A stretch of 64,000 nucleotides of DNA from Phymorhynchus buccinoides (taxonomy: Eukaryota > Mollusca > Gastropoda > Neogastropoda > Raphitomidae): contig CM065683.1 of the NCBI GenBank assembly GCA_017654935.2, positions 6,525,301-6,589,300 of the forward strand, written 5' to 3'. Under the pieces are notes generated by a model that was given only the letters and a program-made list of their open reading frames with translations, was not told the origin of the DNA and did no database searches. Shown here piece after piece: positions 1-12,160 of the stretch; position 1 is the stretch's first letter, and the number at the start of each line of letters is the position of its first letter. The translations under genes and the position numbers were made by a program.

Positions 1-531
1 GAAGACTTGTAAGGTATGATGTTTAAAAAATAAAGTTCCATTGCATGTGCGCGCGTATCTGCGCTGTCAGATTGTGCAGTACGATCCCCTGCTTCGAAAA
101 AGGGGAGTGCGATGCACTATTGTGCGTGTGTTTTGTTTCGAGGAATGAAGACCTGTAAGGTATGATGTTTAAAAAATAAAGTTCCATTGCATGTGCGCGC
201 GTATCTGCGCTGTCAGATTGTGCAGTACGATCCCCTGCTTCGAAAAAGGGGAGTGCGATGCACTATTGTGCGTGTGTTTTGTTTCGAGGAATGAAGACTT
301 GTAAAGTATGATGTTTAAAAAATAAAGTTCCATTGCATGTGCGCGCGTATCTGCGCTGTCAGATTGTGCAGTACGATCCCCTGCTTCGAAAAAGGGGAGT
401 GCGATGCACTATTGTGCGTGTGTTTTGTTTCGAGGAATGAAGACCTGTAAGGTATGATGTTTAAAAAATAAAGTTCCATTGCATGTGCGCGCGTATCTGC
501 GCTGTCAGATTTGCAGTACGATCCCCTGCTT
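1..531. repeat. 146-bp tandem satellite, about 3.6 copies
   Basis: Near-identical units start at 1, 147, 293 and 439, a period of 146 bp, with only a few substitutions (for example gaagactt versus gaagacct at the unit start). Each unit carries a short A-rich stretch and a GC-rich inverted segment (atcccctgcttcg followed by aaaaaggggag). The array runs straight into the run of N, so its true length is unknown and the gap is probably a collapsed continuation. No coding potential; reading frames through it come from the N run. Confidence 0.95.
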
Positions 532-1031
532 NNNNNNNNNNNNNNNNNNNNNNNNNNNNNNNNNNNNNNNNNNNNNNNNNNNNNNNNNNNNNNNNNNNNN
601 NNNNNNNNNNNNNNNNNNNNNNNNNNNNNNNNNNNNNNNNNNNNNNNNNNNNNNNNNNNNNNNNNNNNNNNNNNNNNNNNNNNNNNNNNNNNNNNNNNNN
701 NNNNNNNNNNNNNNNNNNNNNNNNNNNNNNNNNNNNNNNNNNNNNNNNNNNNNNNNNNNNNNNNNNNNNNNNNNNNNNNNNNNNNNNNNNNNNNNNNNNN
801 NNNNNNNNNNNNNNNNNNNNNNNNNNNNNNNNNNNNNNNNNNNNNNNNNNNNNNNNNNNNNNNNNNNNNNNNNNNNNNNNNNNNNNNNNNNNNNNNNNNN
901 NNNNNNNNNNNNNNNNNNNNNNNNNNNNNNNNNNNNNNNNNNNNNNNNNNNNNNNNNNNNNNNNNNNNNNNNNNNNNNNNNNNNNNNNNNNNNNNNNNNN
1001 NNNNNNNNNNNNNNNNNNNNNNNNNNNNNNN
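532..1031. other. Assembly gap, 500 N
   Basis: An unbroken run of exactly 500 undetermined bases, a conventional placeholder for a gap of unknown size. The satellite on its left suggests that a long tandem array broke the assembly here. Confidence 1.
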
Positions 1032-1214
1032 TTTTTCTTCTGATGACCATCAGGATAAATGCGTTCGTAAACCGTACCTCCAGTACAGTAGTAGAACTCC
1101 CTTATACGACTTCAAAAATGCATCCAAAATGAGGTCTTATAAGGGAGATAATTTTAATACTTACAAAGAAGCGCAATGTGTCGGAGAGAGGTCTATGTGG
1201 GAGGGCGTACATGA
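1032..1214. other. Unassigned stretch between gap and LINE
   Basis: I recognise no feature. It may be a decayed 5' part of the LINE that follows, but no convincing domain is readable. Confidence 0.5.
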
Positions 1215-3285
1215 TCAAAAACGACGTTATTAAAGACTGCTGCAAAAACAGAAACGTTTATTCAATACAGGCAAAGAAGACGGTAACTGGAACAACTACA
1301 GTGCTGCCAGAAGGAATGCAGAAGGAATTCAGGAGACTGAGTGGAAAAACATTGACGCCACAATGAAGAGGCCTCAAGGAGACAGCCAAGCCATTCTGGT
1401 GATTGTTAAAAGCAAGACGCCAGGACACATCGGAGTAGGCACCCTCAAGAAAGGCCCCACTCGTCATAGCGACACTATCGCAAAGCACCGACTCTCCTAA
1501 GCCAGTTATGTCAGTCGTAAACAGAGCAGAAGAAGAGGCAGCGCTACCGGCAATGGATGAAGCAGCCTTCCCGACCATAGAAAACCTGTTGGTTGAAGTC
1601 AACGGCGTCCTGAAACTGCTGCCTAATTTAAATCCTTCCAAATTCTCAGGCCCTGACGGCATACCGAATAGAGTGCTCAAGACCTGCGCGGAATCCGTAG
1701 CCCCTCCACTTATTGCCATCTTCAACCACTCTTTACAGACTGGCCAACTCCCATCAGATTGGCGCTCAGCAAGCATCACTGCAATATTCAAAACGGGCGA
1801 CATGAACAGAGCAGGTAATTACAGACCAGTTTCACTGACCTGAGTGGCCTGCAAACTGCTCGAACACATTATCTGTCGGCACCTTCGGAATCATCTAGAA
1901 AAGCGGTATGGAATCCTGACGCATAAAAATCACGGCTTCAGGTCTGGATACTCTTGCGGGGGTCAAGGATTCATGCAGCTTTCTCACCACAGGATGTTAA
2001 TGACCCCGTTGGGGGGGAGTCCGTGACGGCATGTGGGTAGAGTGGGGGGCGATGGACCGAGCGCGTGTGCTGGTGTTGTGGGCAATGTAACAGTAACTAG
2101 GCTTTTGACAGAACGAGTGCGAAAAAGCACGGACGATACAGAAAACTATTTGTGACCAAGGAGAAAAAAGGGGTACACGACAGTACGTGGGTTAATAGCG
2201 AAGGGCTCAATCCACACTTGCAACTCCGTTCAAACTGAGAATACGTGAGATGGTCAAATAAAGATGAGGGTGGTACTGGACTGCGAGACATCCAAAGAAG
2301 CAGCTGTCGAATCAGGCATTTCCCCAAGGCACTGTATTGGGTCCATTACTCTTTCTTTGCTTCATCAACGATGTGCCGGACTCATTGAGCTCTACAGCAC
2401 GGTTCTTTGCTGATGACTGCTTACTATACAGGGAAATTCGGAGCTTCCAAGACCACCTGACTCTACAGTCAGACCTCAAGAAACTGGAAGATTGGGCTAG
2501 AAAGTGGGGCATGCGATTTAACGCACAGAAGTGCTAACATGCTTTCCTCCAGAAACACTTTGTCCTACCTCTACAGCTTGAACGGCGTCTTGCTGAAACA
2601 AGTCAATGAGACCCCTTACCTTGGAGTTCAGATTTCGAGCGACCTGAAGTGGTCTTCCCACATCTCGAACATATGCCGTAAAGCTGGATCGACCCTAGGA
2701 TTCCTCCGCAGGAACCTCCGGAATTGTCCTAGAGAATGCAAACGCCTGGCGTACATAGCATTGGTCCGATCCAGACTGGAGTACACGTGCGACGGTGTGG
2801 GATCCGTACCAGAAACAGGACATTGAAAGGCTGGAGAGAGTTCAGCGCCAAGCAGCACGCTTTGTAGCCATTGGACTACAAGTCCATGAAACCAGGCTGC
2901 GTGAGTGGCATGCTCAGGACACTAGACCTGCCTCCCCTGGAGGAAAGACGCAGGCACCAACGCCTCAGCCTCTTTTATAAGATTGCTGAGGGCCTTGTTC
3001 CAGCTCTCCCAGCAGACAAGTTCCTTACCCCGGTCCCCACTAATCGTCGCAGGATCAAGCCGACCAGATTCAAGGGGTTCCAAACCACTAACATCTTGGA
3101 AAGACAGGCCGTAAACCATTCCCGTGGATTTTGTGTCCGAGAAGGGAGAACGGGAGCAGTATCGTAGCTCCTTCTTCGTCAGGACTGCCACGGAGTGGAA
3201 CCAACTGAGTGAGGCTACTGTCGCCGCAGGCTCCGTCAGCGCATTTACATCACCATCTGAGCCTGCGTCCACTAACCACTAAGAT
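1215..3285 (+). mobile_element. Decayed jockey/CR1-like LINE, reverse transcriptase region
   Basis: The remains of ORF2 of a non-LTR retrotransposon are readable in several frames. In order: a pre-RT segment (1230-1500), the RT fingers with SGPDGIPNRVLK and GNYRPVSLT (1508-1843), then after an in-frame stop KLLEHII and HGFRSGYSC (1850-1960). Next come PQGTVLGPLLFLCFINDVP and the catalytic FADDCLLY (2310-2530), the thumb with TPYLGVQISSDLKWS (2539-2800), and the C-terminal IERLERVQRQAARFV and WNQLSEATV regions up to about 3270. Several frameshifts and stops make it a dead copy. Between about 2000 and 2300 the expected palm sequence (the AFDTVPH region) is missing or unrecognisable. The endonuclease domain is not seen, so the copy is 5' truncated or that part fell in the gap. 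Assignment to the jockey or CR1 side of the non-LTR tree is from memory of similar marine invertebrate elements. Confidence 0.9.
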
Positions 3286-3289
3286 CATT

Positions 3290-4560
3290 AGGTCCCCACC
3301 TAATGTGTGTGTGGTTTTTTGTTTTCCTTTTGCTTGCTTCTGGAAGTGGGGCCTGGGCCCTTCCGGCTGAACTGGGGGGTTTAATGGTCTTAACCCAGGG
3401 TAAGCAGTAGGTCTTTCTCCTTTCTATTTTTTTTTCTTTTAATTCTAATAAGGGAATGCGCCCTCCTAGTTCCGTCGCATCTATCGTCAGACGTGGCGTC
3501 CAGAGATCCAGAATCTGTTTAGTCATGGTAAACCGAAGATCCTCAATGGAATGGCCAATCAAGTTGAAATGCTTGAGCACCAGAGTGTCCTTCTTGGCTT
3601 TGATGTCAGATCTGTGCTGTGTGAGTCTGTTTTAGTTTTTGGCCTGTCTCTCCGACGTACTGGACATCCCCACACTGCCCACAGTCCAGCAGATAGACCA
3701 AGTTAGTCGACTGACAGGTGAAGCTATCATGGACTGTAAACTTTTGCTTGGTCCGGACGCTGGTAAACGCTGTCGTTGTTTGGAGGTGGGTGGTACACAC
3801 TGTGTATTTCCTGGTCTCACACCCGTGGCTGCCGATGGTCGTTGGAGTTGGTGATTGACACGCAGAGCGCGGGGGAGGCTTTGAAGGCATTAAGCTCCTT
3901 CTCAAGTTTTTGCACTTTCGTTCTCCAACTAGCAGGGGCTCTGGAGCAGCCTTCTGCATTCTGCGGCTAGTGTACAGGACCTCCATGCTTTCTCTCAGCC
4001 ATTTGGTCAGGGGCGGGTTGGAAGGGTTGTGGGTAATAATGTATGGGACACGTGAGGCAAGTCACTGGTTTTGCTTTGTAATGCAAAGCCTCATTCCTTG
4101 GTATTGCCCTGACTTTCTCAATGGCTCCTTGGACAAGGGTTCTTGTGTCTTTGGACAGGGGCTTTGGGGTATCCCCTGTTGACGAACTTGTGCAGCATTT
4201 CTTGTGTCTTTGGACAAGACGAGCTTGTGCAGCATTTCTTGTGTCTTTGGACAAGGGCTTTGGGGCATCCCCTGTTGACGAGCTTGTGCAGCATTTCTTG
4301 TGTCTTTGGACAAGACGAGCTTGTGCAGCATTTCTTGTGTCTTTGGACAAGGGCTTTGGGGTATCCCCTGTTGACGAACTTGTGCAGCATTTCTTGCGTC
4401 CGGAGCTCGTACTTAGCATCACTGGAGCAGATTCTTCTAATCCTGATGCACTCGCCATATGGTATGCTGCGGACGCAGTGGCGTGGATGGCAGGACCTGA
4501 AAGGTAGTACCATGTTTGCGTCAGTGTCTTTTCTATACAAATCTGTTTTGATGCGGCCAT
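3290..4560 (-). mobile_element. Penelope-like element, 3' half (RT end plus GIY-YIG endonuclease)
   Basis: On the minus strand, 4560-4400 gives the end of a Penelope-type RT: YRKDTDANMVLPF, then SCHPRHCVRSIPYGE and RIRRICS, a signature of these elements (family consensus roughly SCHPKHC..IPYSQ..RLRRIC). From 4060 to 3606 comes the linker PYIITHNPSNPPLTKWL, then LLVGERKCKNLRRSL and FTVHDSFTCQSTNLVYLL, and the GIY-YIG endonuclease core with YVGETGQ. A frameshift leads to LKHFNLIGHSIEDLRF, the C-terminal part of the nuclease (3580-3450). The element uses target-primed integration with its own GIY-YIG nuclease. It is inactive here: frames are broken, the N-terminal RT is absent and a minisatellite interrupts it. 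Its upstream side abuts a SINE. Confidence 0.88.
4135..4400. repeat. Minisatellite inside the Penelope-like element
   Basis: Alternating long and short units built on the phrase gtgcagcatttcttgtgtct and gctttggggtatcccctgttg repeat about three times. The unit interrupts the boundary between the RT end and the linker of the surrounding element, so it expanded after or during decay of the element. Confidence 0.85.
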
Positions 4561-4570
4561 TCTTGAAGCT

Positions 4571-4912
4571 TACACTTCTTCTTCTTCTTCTTCGAATCGC
4601 TCAGACAGTTCCCTGTCAATTATGAGCGCAGATGCGTCATGCTGCCGTTATGCGCCTAACTAAGAAATAGTTAGGCCCAGCAGTGTCCGACTTCGGCTGG
4701 AGGAAATGTTTTTTGAAAGTGATTCATGGGAGGAAAAAAGGCAGGAGAATGGAGCGGTAAGGCAGAAAGATAGTAGATGACAGTAAGCAAAGGGAAAAGG
4801 CAGAGTCAAAGAGAGTGATAGATTAGAGGGAAGTTACAAGCACAGAACTTCCAGAAGTGTGGGGGAACTATTTATACAAAAGAACTCCCCCGGTATCATC
4901 CCCACGGGTGGA
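4571..4912 (-). mobile_element. SINE of the GAA-tailed family
   Basis: Read on the minus strand it begins near a CCCCGTGGGGATACCGG motif, continues with TTCTGGAAGTTCTGTGCTTG, and ends in GACAGGAAACTGTCTGAG followed by (GAA)n. Near-complete or partial copies of the same roughly 340-bp unit recur at least eight more times in the window in both orientations, which shows that it is a dispersed element. I cannot place its head in a known SINE class; a 7SL, 5S or tRNA origin is not obvious. Confidence 0.8.
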
Positions 4913-4974
4913 GATGCTTACACTGACATCCAAGTATGCTGTCAGACATTGCGTGCTGCATTGGGCCTCAGTTT

Positions 4975-6480
4975 AACAAAACACAGACTGCACGAGCGCC
5001 TTCCCAGGCAGGAGGACCCTGAGAGCTGAGGACCCGCAGGCACTGGCCAACGACCTTAACACCTTCTACACCCGCTTCGACACCGCTGACTTCTCCACTG
5101 AGCGTGCAAGCGCTCTCCTGGAGCTGGCTCAGCGGGACGATGGAGAGGAGGTGTAGACGGAGGAGGAGGTGAGGAGACAGTTCCGTCAGGTCAACCCACG
5201 CAGTGCCTGTGGTCCTGATGAGCTGCCTGGGGTAGTGCTGAAGCACTGTCATGACTCCCTGGCGGCTGTGTTCAGGGACTGATCCCCACCATCTGGAGGT
5301 CCTCTGCCCTCATCCCTGTCCCCAAGAAACCCTCCCCATCCACCCTCAACGACTACCGCCCTGTGGCCCTGACCTCTGTCCCCTTCAAATGCCTGGAGAG
5401 GATGGTGCTGCGCAGACTGCTGGGGGCCACACGCCAGTTCCAGGACCCCCTGCAGTTTGCCTACAGCCCCAACAGGAGCACGGACGATGCCATCATCACC
5501 GTGCTCCACTCTGTGCTGACCCACCTGGAGCGGCCGGTGATCTACGCCAGGCTTCTGTTCCTGGACTTCTCCTCGGCCTTCAACACCATCCAGCCTCACC
5601 TGATGGTGCGGAAGCTGATGGCGATGGACGTCAATCCCCTGATCATCAGATGGCTCTGCAGCTTCCTCACAGACAGGCCTCAACACGTGGTGGTCAGGAC
5701 GTCCACGTTGTCTGTCGCCTCAGCCCAGGTCCGCACTAACACCGGAGCTCCACAGGGGTGTGTCCTGTCCCCGGCCCTGTTCACACTGTATGCAGACCTG
5801 TTTACCCCTTACACAAGTCTTGAGTAGTCTGGATAGCTGAAATGAGTAGTTTGGGTGCAAAATGTGTTGTTTTATTCATTAAACCATCAAATAATGTTAA
5901 CTGAAAATGAGTAGTAATCAAGAATTAAAGAGCATTATTTTCAGTTTTGAAGAGTAGTAAAGGTCCAAATTGAGTAGAATACTACTAATGTTAACTGAAA
6001 ATGAGTAGTAATCAAGAATTAAAGAGCATTATTTTCAGTTTTGAAAATATACTAGAGGTCCAAATTGAGTAGAACTACTACTCAAAAAGAGTAGAAGTAA
6101 ACAGGTCTGTGCATACCGCCGATTGCCGCTACACATTGGAGGGCACCCTCCAGGTGAAGTTCTCCGACAACACCTCGCTGACCGGCCTCATCCTGACCAG
6201 CGAGAGCTACCGGGGTGCTGTGGAGGCACTGGTTGGCTGGTGCAACGACAACCATCTCCTCCTGAACGTGGCCAAGACCAAGGAGATGGTTGTCGACTTC
6301 AGGAGGAATCCGCCTACGCCGGCTCCACTGTTCATCAAGGGGGAGGTGGTGGAGATGGTGGACCAGTACAAGTACCTGGGATCCATCATCGACAGCAGGC
6401 TTGACTGGTCCGCCAAATCCCAGGCCCTGCTCAAGAGGGAAAACCAGCGCCTATTCTTCCTGAGGAAGCTCAACAAGTTT
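4975..6480 (+). mobile_element. CR1/L2-like LINE fragment, RT domain, split by a MITE
   Basis: Pre-RT residues (DLNTFYTRFDTADFSTERA near 5050) lead to ACGPDELPGVVLKH. The RT core at 5363-5800 has LNDYRPVALTSVPFK, then LLFLDFSSAFNTIQPHLM and GAPQGCVLSPALFTLY. After the insertion (5793-6109) the frame resumes with LQVKFSDNTSLTGLI (the usual catalytic F-x-DD appears as FSDN), WCNDNHLLLNVAKTKEMVVD and QYKYLGSIIDSRLDW. Stops at about 5155 and 5280, the loss of the second catalytic Asp and the MITE all show a dead copy. No 3' UTR or endonuclease is visible. Confidence 0.9.
5793..6109. mobile_element. 317-bp MITE with 13-bp terminal inverted repeats
   Basis: The termini CAGACCTGTTTAC (5793) and GTAAACAGGTCTG (ending 6109) are perfect inverted repeats, and removing the segment restores the surrounding RT reading. 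Internally a 58-bp stretch starting aatgttaactgaaaatg occurs twice, 93 bp apart. The terminal motif resembles that of the zinc-finger element at 63224-63878 (CAGACCTGCCTAC), so the two may be relatives. No clear target-site duplication. Confidence 0.85.
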
Positions 6481-6607
6481 GGGGTTACTGCTCTTTCTCC
6501 AAAGAGCTCAGAGCGCTTACAAAGTTAACTTTAGACAACAACAATAAACAATAGTAATAAACACAAAACATTCAGAAATATATATTAAATATAAATCCGA
6601 TACTTCA

Positions 6608-6740
6608 CACGTGCGCGTGCGAACATGCACACGCGCACACACGCACACCGCACACGCACCGCACGCACACACACCACAACACACACAAACAACCACACAC
6701 ACACCACACACACATTGGCAAACACACACAGAAAAGACAT
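6608..6740. repeat. CA-rich microsatellite
   Basis: Imperfect (CA)n tract with interspersed CG steps in the 3' region of the L2-like LINE. Reading frames across it are repeat artefacts. Confidence 0.9.
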
Positions 6741-9700
6741 TCTTACCCAAAGGTTACTTTACATGCATGCGCGTACCGAAATAATGAGTGCGACCCAGTC
6801 AGCCAACACGGGTAGCACAATGCACCCCAGACCAAACTGCCAGTCGTTCTAGAGCCAGCCTAGTCCAATCCACACCACACCACCCGCATCAACCGCCCAA
6901 GACGCACCCACGACCACGGTACCAGGACCAAACAGGGCTCGGTGCAGTTAGGAATAAGACAGAGAGAAGAGGTGAGTTTTGAGCTGAGACTTAAAAGAGG
7001 ACAGAGTTTGTGCATGACGGACAGAGAAAGGTATGCTGTTCCAGATCACAGGGCCAACGTAAGCAAATGCACGGCCTCCCTGGAACTTCTTGCAGTATTG
7101 TAGAACACGAAATATTCTTTGTGTCAGCAGAGGAGCGGAGAGACATGGAGGGAGTGTATAACTCAAGGAGTTGACAGAGGTATGGAGGAGCGGTGTTAGA
7201 AATTACATTGAAGCAGATGAGAGCAATTTTGTAGTGAAACCTGTGAGAGACAGGCAGCCAGTGCAGTTCAGACAGAAGAGGAGTGACATGCTCACGCCTA
7301 GAAGACCTGTATATTAAACGAGCAGCACAATTCATTACTCTTTGAATTTTATCTGTGTGCTTTTGTGGAAGACCAGCCAGAAGAGAGTTTGTATAGTCAA
7401 GTCGGGACAGGACAAGTGAAGCTTTGCAGTAGCATCTTTCGTTAAGTAATGACGTATAGAACTGATTCTCCTATGTTCAAGGTATCCAGTCTGACAGATT
7501 TTGTTTACCTGAGCACTCATTGACAAAGATTTGTTGACCACAACAGCTAGATTACGAGCAGAATCAGAAAAAGCAATTACATTCTCACCAACAGTTACAG
7601 AGGAAGGGTGAGATTCATGGGACTGTTTAACATCTTGGACACAACACTGAATAGAAGTTAGTAAAGGACTAACATTAGCAGCTGAGTCAGACCTATACAG
7701 CTCTGTATCGTCGGCGTAGACATGGTGAGAGACAGAGTGGGAGTTAATTATATGAGAGAGGGGCTGGGTATAGAGAATGAAAAGAACCGGGCCCAATACA
7801 GACCCTTGTGGAACTCCATATTGAAGAGGCGAAAGCTTAGAATCAAAGCCATTAACAGAAACAATATGTCGTCTTCCCTTCAAATAGGACTCGAAGAATG
7901 ACAGTACAGTGCCATGGATTCAAAAAGTGTGCTGCAGACGAGACAACATGATATGATCTATTGTATCGAATGCAGCGCTGAAACCAAGAAGAGCTAGGAC
8001 AGAAATTTGGTCAGAATCAGAGTCCATCAAGAGATCATTTAAAACCCGCAACAGAGCTGTCTCCGTACTGTGGTTTTGGCGGTATGCAGATTGGAATACA
8101 TGCCAAAGATTGTTTTCAGCCAAATGCGTGAGAAGTTGGGACAGTACAGTCTTTTCAATCAGCTTGGACACAAATGGAATATTAGATATGGGCCTAAAAC
8201 TCTTCAAAGTGTTTGGGTCAGGAGAAGGTGTTTTGAGTAATGGCCTGACGATGGCTTTCTTCAAGTGATTCAGGCATAGTGCCAGATGACAAACAAACAC
8301 TGATCAATTCAGTAAGACATGGAACATCATCATCAATGATTCAGGCATAATGCCAGATGACAGACAAACACTGATCAATTCAGTAAGACATGGAACAACA
8401 TCATCAATGCAGTCAAAAAAAAGGTTAGTAGGGATGGGGTCAAGGTCACATGATTTGGGGGACATTTTCAGCACAGTTGCACGCACACTTTGTTCAGACA
8501 CAGGTGTGAACTGAGACAACGGGGAGCCATTGAAGGCTTTCTCATTCAACACAGTGTATGGGTCAAGACCACTCAAAGCCTGATCAATGCTCTCTCTAAT
8601 GGAGACAATCTTGTTGGTGAAAAAGTAACAGAAAATCTGTGCCAGTTGCTGAGGGGGGAACTGAGAAGGATATACTGACTGTTTAAGTCTACCCATCAAG
8701 TTACCAGTCACACGGAAAAGTTCTTTGCAGGTGGCAGCAGCTGATACATTAGAACAATAAAAAGTCGTCTGTGCATGCGTCACGAGTTTTGTAACTTTGT
8801 TTCACAGAGTTCAGAATCTGTTTGTGAACAGTTAGACCCGATGACTCGAATCGACGCTCCTCCCGTCTCCTCTCCACCCTCAGGGCGCGTAGTTCAGTGG
8901 CCACCAAGCTGTACCATGGGGACGACTCGCGCTGGATCACCTGCCGCTGTGTCTCTGGAGCGTGGACATCGAGGACAGCTCTCAGCCGACCGTTGAGCTC
9001 CTCAAAGGACGTGGGGGTTTCTTCTCTCAGTGCGGCAGCAACATCCAGCTGGAACTGCGCCTTGTCCGTCTTCTGGAGGTCCATGACGCTTGTCTATCTT
9101 CTGGAGGTCCCTGACGGACCGGAACACCGAGCGCTTTGGGTTTTTTTTTGCAATGTCTAGATAACAAATGACAGGCACATGGTCGGATGGCATACTGAAG
9201 CAGGGAGAGACAGAGCGGAGAACTGAGTCATCTTCTCTGTAGATAATGGGATCAAGTGTGTGACCACGCTCATGGGTGGCAAAATCAACCGCTGGAGAAA
9301 GCTGGAATCCGAACAATAGTTCATGCACTTTCTGCATCGTATTATTATTGACCACGTCAAAATGAACATTGAGATTACCTGTGATTATGCTTTTGCAAGA
9401 GAGTAAGTTGCAATGTTCAAGAAGGGAAGCAAACTCAGAGACAAAAATAGCATCAGAAGACTTATTCTTCCTACTGGGGGTGGTGGTCTATAAACAAGGA
9501 AGAAATGAACGACTTGTGGGGCATTTAGGGACAACTGAACTAGCTCGAAAGAGGAATGGGTGAATGAGAAGGATGAAGTGACTGTTGCATGGTCCATAAT
9601 TGTTGTTGTTGTTTGTTGAAAATTTAAGTGGTCCATAATACTGTCCCGTGCTGAAATAGCTAGACCTCCGCCCCGTGAAGCACGAGGGAAAGATCGAAAT

Positions 9701-9871
9701 CTGCAGCCAGGGGGTGTCATTTCAACACAGCGTCCTTCATCGCCCTGGCTCTTCAACCACTTTTCCGTCAAGAACAGTATGTCAATGCTTTCCTCACAGA
9801 CAAAGTTATTGACTGCCATGCGTTTGGGGACAGTACATACCCACAAACTGCACATTGTACACACACACACA

Positions 9872-9912
9872 GTCTTCTTCTTCTTCTTCTTCTTCTTTTT
9901 CTTCTTCTTCCA
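9872..9912. repeat. (CTT)n microsatellite
   Basis: About 13 near-perfect CTT triplets in the L2-like LINE; the expansion creates the apparent poly-lysine N-terminus on the minus strand. Confidence 0.9.
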
Positions 9913-11370
9913 ATTACTAGACAAGGCAGGGTCCTATCGCAGGCATTTGGAGTCCAACTAACTGGTCACATTAGGCAGGTGGCATTAAAAACAGGATTTT
10001 AAAACAGTGCAGTATTGCACTCAAAGTCATGTACTGGTACCTGTTTCGTGGCTTGGTGTCAACAGCAATGAGGCTACCCGTGTTCCTGGTGGATGATGGT
10101 GGGGACGGCCGTTTGGACAGCTGTGATGAGTTGTGACGACTCGTTGACGCAAAGGGCAGGGAAGCAGCAGGTCAGGTAGGACGAGTAGGCCTCGCGGCCT
10201 CTCAAGCGTCCTTTCTCTTGATTGGTTTTGTTTCCTTCTTTTTTTCTTTAAATTCAGTTGGCACAGCAGTATCAGCGAAGACAGACGAGTCAGTCAACGT
10301 TGTAGTGTAACGCTGACGATGGCTGTGGTGGGGGACACGATGCTCATCGAAACTGGTATTGGATTCAGGGACTTCACATACGTGCAGGGGGGTGGCAAAG
10401 GGAAGGGGGTGTCGCTGACAGACGTACGTACGGCCGACACCAGTACTAGTGATGATGGCGATTTTCCGTCGGTCATTTCGGCCTCCCCTTCTGGATCTGC
10501 AGCCGGTGTTTTCTTTGCATTTGTGGCGATTCCAAAATGTTTCAGTGTAGCGGTGAGGGAGGGAGAGGGGGCAGTGCGGGTATTGAGAGAAAGTAGCTGA
10601 AGGCGATAATACTGGAAATGAGGGGTGAGATAGTTTTAACCACACCACACGGTCGCAAGATTTGTTGAACACAACACCCAGATTACGAGCAGAATCATAA
10701 AAAGCAATGACATTAATTCTCACCAACAGTTAAAGAGGACGGGTGGGATTCATGGGAATTGGAAGAGGGATCAATCAATAAAGCTTCGGTTTTTATCTTC
10801 GATTAGTCGTAGCTTATTCTGAAAGGTCCACTGTATAACATACGATATTGGACACAACACTGAATAGAAGTTAGTAAAGGACTAACATTAGCAGCTGAGT
10901 CAGACCTTATACAGCTCTGTATCGTCGGCGTAAACATGGTGAGAGACAGAGTGGGAGAGAGGGGCTGGGTATAGAGAATGAAAAGAACCGGGCCCAATAC
11001 AGACCCTTGTGGAACTCCATATTGAAGAGGCGAAGGCTTAGACTCAATGCCATTAACAGAAACAGTCTGTCGTCTTCCCTTCAAATAGGACTCGAAGAAT
11101 GACAGTACAGTGCCATGGATTCCAAAAGTGTGCTGCAGACGAGACAACATGATATCATGATCTAATGCAGCGCTGCATGAGACCAAGAGGAGCTAAGACA
11201 AAAATTTGGTCAGAATCAGAGGCCATTAAGAGATAATTTAAAACCCACAACAGAGCTGTCTCTTTCGAGGGAAAGATCGAAGTCTGCAGCCAGGGGGTGT
11301 CATTTCAACACAGCGTCCTTCATCGCCATGGCTCTTCAACCACGTTTCCGTCAAGAACAGTATGTCAATG

Positions 11371-11515
11371 ACACATTTATGGAATAGTTTGTCCCACAAT
11401 ACCGTCAATGCACCATCTGTAAATGCTTTTAAAAATCACCTTGATAAGGAATTAGCAACACTAATGTTTTCTATCAATTTGGTCATGCATTAAATTGTAA
11501 ACGTAAGTGTATATA
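11371..11515 (+). mobile_element. 3' end of a CR1-like LINE
   Basis: The plus strand reads THLWNSLSHNTVNAPSVNAF then KNHLDKELATLMF, the conserved C-terminal WNSLP...VNSFKNRLDK region of CR1-type ORF2, ending in a stop near 11492. Only this tail is present. Confidence 0.6.
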
Positions 11516-11739
11516 TGTTACGCGTAATGTGAACAATTGCCTAATGTTGACATTATGCAATAATTTGCCTAATGTTGACATTAGAAATTCCCTTGCCTAA
11601 TGTGTAAAATATGTCAAGAGTAGGCAGATATTTGCGTAATGTTAACATTAGACAACTGCTTTTTGCCGAATGTGAACAGACTTGCATAATGTGGACAGAA
11701 ATCAGGCAATATAAATATATATATATATCTCCCCCCCCT

Positions 11740-11793
<54 letters not shown>

Positions 11794-11863
11794 AGAGCAC
11801 AATGATAAGTATTAAACTTATCACAATTGATTTTATTTGAATGTCTCCCCCCCCCGCTCTCTC

Positions 11864-11934
<71 letters not shown>

Positions 11935-12078
11935 AGAGCACAATGATAAGTATTAACTTATCACAATTGATTTTATTTGAATGTCTTGAAAACAAAAAAT
12001 GAGAAATTAAATAAAAATAACGAACAAAATAGAAATCGTATTTCTCAAAAAGAAGGAATTTTTACACCAGCACATAAC

Positions 12079-12160
<82 letters not shown>

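Larger units (their letters stand above)
6500..10650 (-). mobile_element. Long decayed L2-like LINE
   Basis: Read from high to low coordinates. A pre-ORF2 segment (10650-9930) is followed by the APE endonuclease with SIDILFLTEKWL, the PPGCRF and RGGGLAI region and VYRPPPP (9780-9480), then LNVHFD, GHTLDPII and SDHVPVICYLD (9370-9150). After a linker, the RT (8300-7335) has LKSFRPISNIPFVSKLIEK, AYRQNHSTETALLR, LGFSAAFDTIDH, YGVPQGSVLGPVLF and HVYADDTELY. The C-terminal segment has LHWLPVSHR and SFKSQLKTHLFSL (7300-6970). The 3' region down to about 6500 carries a CA-rich tract and a gcgctta tail motif also seen on other LINE ends in the window. Frames are broken at several points (around 9084, 8300, 7900 and 7335), so it is inactive although most of its length survives. 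Confidence 0.88.

Noticed and set aside
479..1233. Open frames of 180-240 codons
   Set aside because: They consist mainly of undetermined residues from the 500-N gap.
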